The position numbers and the translations under genes are program-made. DNA of 64,000 nucleotides from Rhizobium sullae (lineage in GTDB: Bacteria > Pseudomonadota > Alphaproteobacteria > Rhizobiales > Rhizobiaceae), in the NCBI RefSeq assembly GCF_025200715.1, contig NZ_CP104144.1, positions 2,356,001 through 2,420,000 of the forward strand, read 5' to 3'. Below are positions 60,500 to 64,000 of this stretch, piece after piece; position 1 is the first letter of the stretch; every line of letters starts with the position of its first letter. The notes beneath the pieces were generated by a model. It did no database searches, was not told the DNA's origin, and worked only from the letters and a program-made list of their open reading frames with translations.

Positions 60500-61732
60500 C
60501 TAGCCTTGGTCCAGGAAAAGCTGCGGCCGCGGGCGAAGGAAGCTCCGACGACCATTTTTCCAGCCGGCGCTCGCCGGGGCGATTGTCGCGACGGCATCGG
60601 CAGCCGAGGGGGCGTCGAAGAGGACGATATCTGCCGCGCTGCCGATCGCAATGTCGTAACCCTTTCTTCCCAGGAGGGTGGCAGCCTGCGTCGTGATCAT
60701 GGCGAAGACACCGTCGAGGCCATCGGCGGTGCCGATCTGGGCAACGTTGGCGTAGAGATTGGCCATGCGCATCAGGTTGACGTCGCCGAAGGGCGTGAAT
60801 GGGTTCAGGATATTGTTGGTGGAAATGGTCGTCACGACGCCGAGCGCTGCCAGGCGATGAGCAGGCGTCACGCCGCGCGGGACGAGATGGGTCGAATTGC
60901 GGCCGGTCAGGAAGAGATCGGTGGCCGGCAGGACGGTCAATGCGATGCCGGCTTCGGCAAGCTGGCGGCCGATCGACTCCAGCTCCGCCGGCGGCAGAGC
61001 CGAGAGCTTGGTGACATGGCCGACCGAGACGCGCCCCTGGTATCGGCGCGCGACAGTTTCGGCGATGACAACAGGGAGATTGGAGCACGCGGGGTCGAGA
61101 TCGAAATCGAGGTGGAAATCGACGGCGACGTCGTGGCGCATGGCGAGGTCGAAGATGCGGCGGATGTGTTCGACGGGCTCCGGATCGGTGTAGGGGCAGC
61201 CCCCCACCATATCGGCACCCGCCTTCAGCGCCTGTTCCAGCATCTCCTCGGTGCCGAGGTCGTTCGTCAACCCCTCCTGGGCAAAGGCGCAGATTTCGAT
61301 GTCGATGAGGCTGGTATAGTCGGCCTTCAGACGCTTGATCGCCTCGAAGGAGCGGAAGCCGGCGCGCGGGTCGATCTCGACGAAGGTGCGCAGGCGGGTG
61401 GTGCCGTTGAGGATTGCCTTTCCGACGACCGCGGCAGCACGAGCATAGACATCTTCCTCGGTGAAGGCGGCCTTGGCTCGGGAGGTTTCGCTGACGGCCT
61501 CCGCGAGCGTGCCGGTGCAGAGATTGCAGCGGCTGATGATAGCTGCCTTGTCGAGGTGAATATGGGTTTCGATGAGGCCTGCGCAGGCGAATTTTCCCCC
61601 GGCATCATGCTGCGGCGCATCGCAGACGAAACGAGGCGAGATCGCCGCGATGCGGCCCGCCTCGAAGGCGATATCGGTCGGCTCGGTCAAGCCGGCGATT
61701 TTGACATTGCGGATGACGAAATCGATCGCCAT
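60500..61732 (-). CDS. Amidohydrolase, cytosine-deaminase-like
   Basis: A 410-residue metal-dependent hydrolase of the CodA-like group. LIETHIHLDKA supplies the first metal histidines, AVDFHLDFD and VSVGHVTKL the next, and TISTNNILNPFTPFGD the catalytic aspartate region. AGGAGG sits five bases before the start. It is the last gene of a leftward operon with two further amidohydrolases, 9 bases after the previous stop. Cytosine, isoguanine or a creatinine-like ring are possible substrates. Confidence 0.85.
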   Translation of the reverse strand: MAIDFVIRNVKIAGLTEPTDIAFEAGRIAAISPRFVCDAPQHDAGGKFACAGLIETHIHLDKAAIISRCNLCTGTLAEAVSETSRAKAAFTEEDVYARAAAVVGKAILNGTTRLRTFVEIDPRAGFRSFEAIKRLKADYTSLIDIEICAFAQEGLTNDLGTEEMLEQALKAGADMVGGCPYTDPEPVEHIRRIFDLAMRHDVAVDFHLDFDLDPACSNLPVVIAETVARRYQGRVSVGHVTKLSALPPAELESIGRQLAEAGIALTVLPATDLFLTGRNSTHLVPRGVTPAHRLAALGVVTTISTNNILNPFTPFGDVNLMRMANLYANVAQIGTADGLDGVFAMITTQAATLLGRKGYDIAIGSAADIVLFDAPSAADAVATIAPASAGWKNGRRSFLRPRPQLFLDQG

Positions 61733-61741
61733 GGGACCTCC

Positions 61742-63091
61742 TCAGACCGACAGAAGGAAATTGCGGGCGACGCGGTTGTGATCGGCGATCAGCGCCTCGA
61801 TATCGACGTTCGCGGGTATACGGTCGGTAACGCGCCATTCGCCTGCGATCATGACGCGGTCGGCCGTGGTGGCCCCGCAGAGCACCAGGGCTGCCAGCGG
61901 GTCGCCGGCACCGGAGAAACGCAATTCGTCAAGCTTGTAGAAGGAAAGGTCCGCCTGGCGACCGGGCGCGATGATCCCGATGTCGTCGCGGCCGAGCAGC
62001 CTTGCCGAACCCGCGGTGCCCCAGCGCAGCGCATCGAGATGGGTGACCGCTTCGGCGCCGTAGGTCAGCCGGTTCAGCATCAAGGCATGGCGCACGCTTT
62101 CCATCAGGTTGGAATTGTCGTTGGAAGCTGAGCCGTCGACGCCGAGACCGATAGGCACCCCTGCGGCTTCCAGCTCGCAGGTGCGGCACATGCCCGACGC
62201 AAGCACCATGTTCGAGGTCGGGCAATGGCAGATGCCGACGCCGTGACGGCCGAGCGCGGCGATCTCGGCATCGTCGAAATGAATGCCGTGGGCGAGCCAG
62301 GTGCGGGCGCTCAGCCAATTGCAGCGATCGAGATATTCCACCGGCGTGCAGGCGAATTTGCTGCGGCAGAATTCTGCTTCCGCCCTGGTCTCGACCAGAT
62401 GGGTGTGAAGCCGGCAATCGTAGCGTTCCGCCAGTGCCGCCGTTTCGCGCATCAGCTCCAGCGTGACGTCGAAGGGCGCGCAGGGCGCGAGCGCCACCTG
62501 CGTCATCGCCCCTTCGGAGCGGTCGTGATAACGCCTGAGCACACGCTCGCTGTCGGCGAGGATCACGTCGTCGTCCTGCACGACATTGGCCGGCGAAATG
62601 ACGCCTTGCTGGTCTTTGATATTGAGACTGCCCCGCGTCAGCGTGATGCGCATGCCAAGGCGAGCCGCCTCCTCGGCCTCGACATCCATCGCGTCTTCTA
62701 GACCGGCAGCATATAGATAGTGGTGGTCGGAGGTGGTGGTGCAGCCGGAGAGGAGGAGTTCGGTCAGCGCGAGGCGGATCGCAAGACGGAAGGCTTCGGG
62801 CGTCATGTGTCTTGCCCAGATCGGATAGAGCGCGCGGATCCATGGCCACAGCGACTTGTTGATGGCAGCCGGATGCGCGCGCGTCAGCGTCTGGAACATA
62901 TGGTGATGGGTGTTGACGAGACCGGGGATGACGACATGCCGGCCGGCGTCGAAGCGTGCATCGACCGGGCTCTGAGGCTGCCGTCCGGTCGCGACCAGCT
63001 CGACTATGCGGCCATTCTCGATAACGATGCCGCCCTCGGCACCCTCGGCCATGATGGCGAGCGGCGATTGGATCCAAAGTCGGCCCTTCAT
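61742..63091 (-). CDS. 8-oxoguanine deaminase type amidohydrolase
   Basis: A 449-residue TrzN/AtzA-family deaminase. Metal residues are in GLVNTHHHMFQTLTRA, the DCRLHTHLVET segment and TWLAHGIHFDD; the catalytic aspartate is in GLGVDGSASND. NKSLWPWIRALYPIWARHM and CHCPTSNMVLASG are typical of 8-oxoguanine deaminases. Triazine or hydroxyatrazine hydrolases share the fold. It lies between two other amidohydrolase genes in one operon. Confidence 0.87.
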   Translation of the reverse strand: MKGRLWIQSPLAIMAEGAEGGIVIENGRIVELVATGRQPQSPVDARFDAGRHVVIPGLVNTHHHMFQTLTRAHPAAINKSLWPWIRALYPIWARHMTPEAFRLAIRLALTELLLSGCTTTSDHHYLYAAGLEDAMDVEAEEAARLGMRITLTRGSLNIKDQQGVISPANVVQDDDVILADSERVLRRYHDRSEGAMTQVALAPCAPFDVTLELMRETAALAERYDCRLHTHLVETRAEAEFCRSKFACTPVEYLDRCNWLSARTWLAHGIHFDDAEIAALGRHGVGICHCPTSNMVLASGMCRTCELEAAGVPIGLGVDGSASNDNSNLMESVRHALMLNRLTYGAEAVTHLDALRWGTAGSARLLGRDDIGIIAPGRQADLSFYKLDELRFSGAGDPLAALVLCGATTADRVMIAGEWRVTDRIPANVDIEALIADHNRVARNFLLSV

Positions 63092-63128
63092 CTACGGTGC
63101 TCCCATGCGCCATGCATTGACGGAAAAA

Positions 63129-64000
63129 TCAGACGACAAGCCGGCCCCCGCGGGCGATGATGGCGCCGCCGCGAAAGACGGTGCGATCGAGGGGACGAAC
63201 GGCGACGGCCTCTGCCAGCGACGCGGAAGGCAGGATGATAAAATCGGCAGGCGAACCGGCTTGGAGCGGCCCGACGGGGCGGCCGAGGATTTCGGCCGGC
63301 GCCTGCGTCGCCAGGCGGAAGGCCGCAGCCAGATCCTCATCCGAACGGAAATCCTGGCGATCGCAGAGGATGCCGACGCGCTCCAGCATGTCGCCATTGC
63401 CGAAAGGCGACCAGGCGTCGCGGATATTGTCGTTGGCGCAGAAGAGCCGGACGCCGGCGGCGGCAAGCCGCTTGACCGGCGGCATGGGCACGGCTCCCGG
63501 CGCGCTGGTCATGATCGCCACGCCTGATCCGGCGAGGGCCGCGGCAGTGCGGCCGAAATCGGCATCCTCCAACTCCCCGAGGCAGAAGGCATGGCTGACG
63601 ACAACCTTGCCTTCAAGGCCGAGTGCTGCCGTGCGATCGGCGATCTGGCGAAGTTCGAAGGCGCCAAGTGCGCCGCCATCGTGCAGATGAATATCGAGCC
63701 CGACGCCGTATTTGGCTGCGACCGCGAAGATCGCATCGAGATGGCCGGTCACATCGTTGTCGATGCCAGCGGGATCGAGGCCGCCGACAAGATCGGCGCC
63801 GGCGGCGATCGCCGCATCGAGCAGCGCCGCGGTGCCGGGATCGCGCAGCACGCCGGATTGCGGGAAGGCAACGGTCTGGATGTCGACGAGATGACCATGG
63901 CTCTGCTTCAGCGAGAGCACCGCCTCGAGGCCTCTTAGACCGACCTCGGTATCGATGTCGACGTGGCTGCGAACGGAGAGAGTGCCATAGGCGGCGAGCC
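63129..64000 (-). CDS. Amidohydrolase, cytosine-deaminase-like (5' end cut by window edge)
   Basis: The frame is open to the right edge; it can be read upstream as LSVRSHVDIDTEVGLRGLEA, which supplies the N-terminal metal histidine. GLDIHLHDGG and VVSHAFCLGEL carry further ligands and LFCANDNIRDAWSPFGNGDM the catalytic aspartate. It is a second cytosine-deaminase-like paralogue and the first visible gene of the operon, 37 bases ahead of the 8-oxoguanine deaminase gene. A short frame starting at 63920 is only its internal part. Confidence 0.85.
   Translation of the reverse strand, partial: LAAYGTLSVRSHVDIDTEVGLRGLEAVLSLKQSHGHLVDIQTVAFPQSGVLRDPGTAALLDAAIAAGADLVGGLDPAGIDNDVTGHLDAIFAVAAKYGVGLDIHLHDGGALGAFELRQIADRTAALGLEGKVVVSHAFCLGELEDADFGRTAAALAGSGVAIMTSAPGAVPMPPVKRLAAAGVRLFCANDNIRDAWSPFGNGDMLERVGILCDRQDFRSDEDLAAAFRLATQAPAEILGRPVGPLQAGSPADFIILPSASLAEAVAVRPLDRTVFRGGAIIARGGRLVV

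Noticed and set aside
60452..62131. Open frame of 559 codons on the plus strand
   Set aside because: Antisense to the amidohydrolase genes; its regular charged pattern is a GC-rich shadow.
1..64000. CRISPR arrays, complete insertion sequences, prophage genes
   Set aside because: No regularly spaced repeats, no intact transposase and no phage structural genes were seen; only a resolvase fragment near 15 kb.

Overview
The window looks like an accessory or secondary replicon (megaplasmid or chromid) of an alphaproteobacterium of the Rhizobium/Agrobacterium group. The reasons are the erythritol (ery) gene order of rhizobia and Brucella, dense GC-rich coding, many ABC importers each paired with its own regulator, and a choX/betI pair of rhizobial type. 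No rRNA, tRNA, replication or core housekeeping genes were seen. The affiliation rests on gene families and was not searched.

Left part (1-12.3 kb): a polyol locus. An ABC importer ATPase and a DUF2291 protein run leftwards. eryA-eryB-eryC-eryD and then a DeoR regulator, eryH (tpiA-like) and eryI (rpiB-like) run rightwards; together they turn erythritol into erythrose-4-phosphate. Facing them are dhaK and dhaL plus the wreck of a threitol-dehydrogenase-type SDR gene.

12.3-15.3 kb is a scrap yard: an ABC ATPase fragment, a frameshifted hypothetical gene, a resolvase tail and a truncated LysR gene. 15.3-19.0 kb holds a MocR-type regulator divergent from a PaiB-like FMN protein, a B3/4-domain protein and a vapBC toxin-antitoxin pair.

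19.4-27.2 kb carries exported proteins with local regulators: a Tat-exported aldo/keto reductase with a formylglycine-enzyme-like protein and an AraC regulator, then two consecutive modules of a LysR gene divergent from an exported beta-propeller protein. The two module promoters share sequence.

27.5-38.1 kb is a sugar regulon: a ROK repressor, a CUT1 ABC importer, a glucosamine-6-phosphate deaminase, a cytoplasmic alpha/alpha-barrel glycosidase, a ROK sugar kinase and an EamA transporter. Every transcription unit carries a 17-bp inverted repeat TTCGK-N7-ACGAA upstream (five copies), so I infer one regulon for a glucosamine-containing sugar.

38.6-51.9 kb is an amino-acid-derivative region: a polar amino acid ABC importer with a DUF1989 protein, two metal-site-deficient M24 proteins, an eight-gene leftward operon (pxpB, pxpC, GntR, 2-hydroxyacid dehydrogenase, M20-type amidohydrolase, GntR, M24, VOC) and divergent pxpA with a D-amino-acid-type aminotransferase. 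A 12-bp identical promoter element links the importer and the pxp operon.

52.4-54.8 kb: betI divergent from an orphan choX followed by an alpha/beta hydrolase. 54.9-59.6 kb: a LysR regulator divergent from a GalD-like tautomerase and an NMT1/Tau-type ABC importer. 59.9-64 kb: a 2-hydroxyacid dehydrogenase pseudogene and an operon of three amidohydrolases of the cytosine/8-oxoguanine deaminase type, the last running off the right edge.
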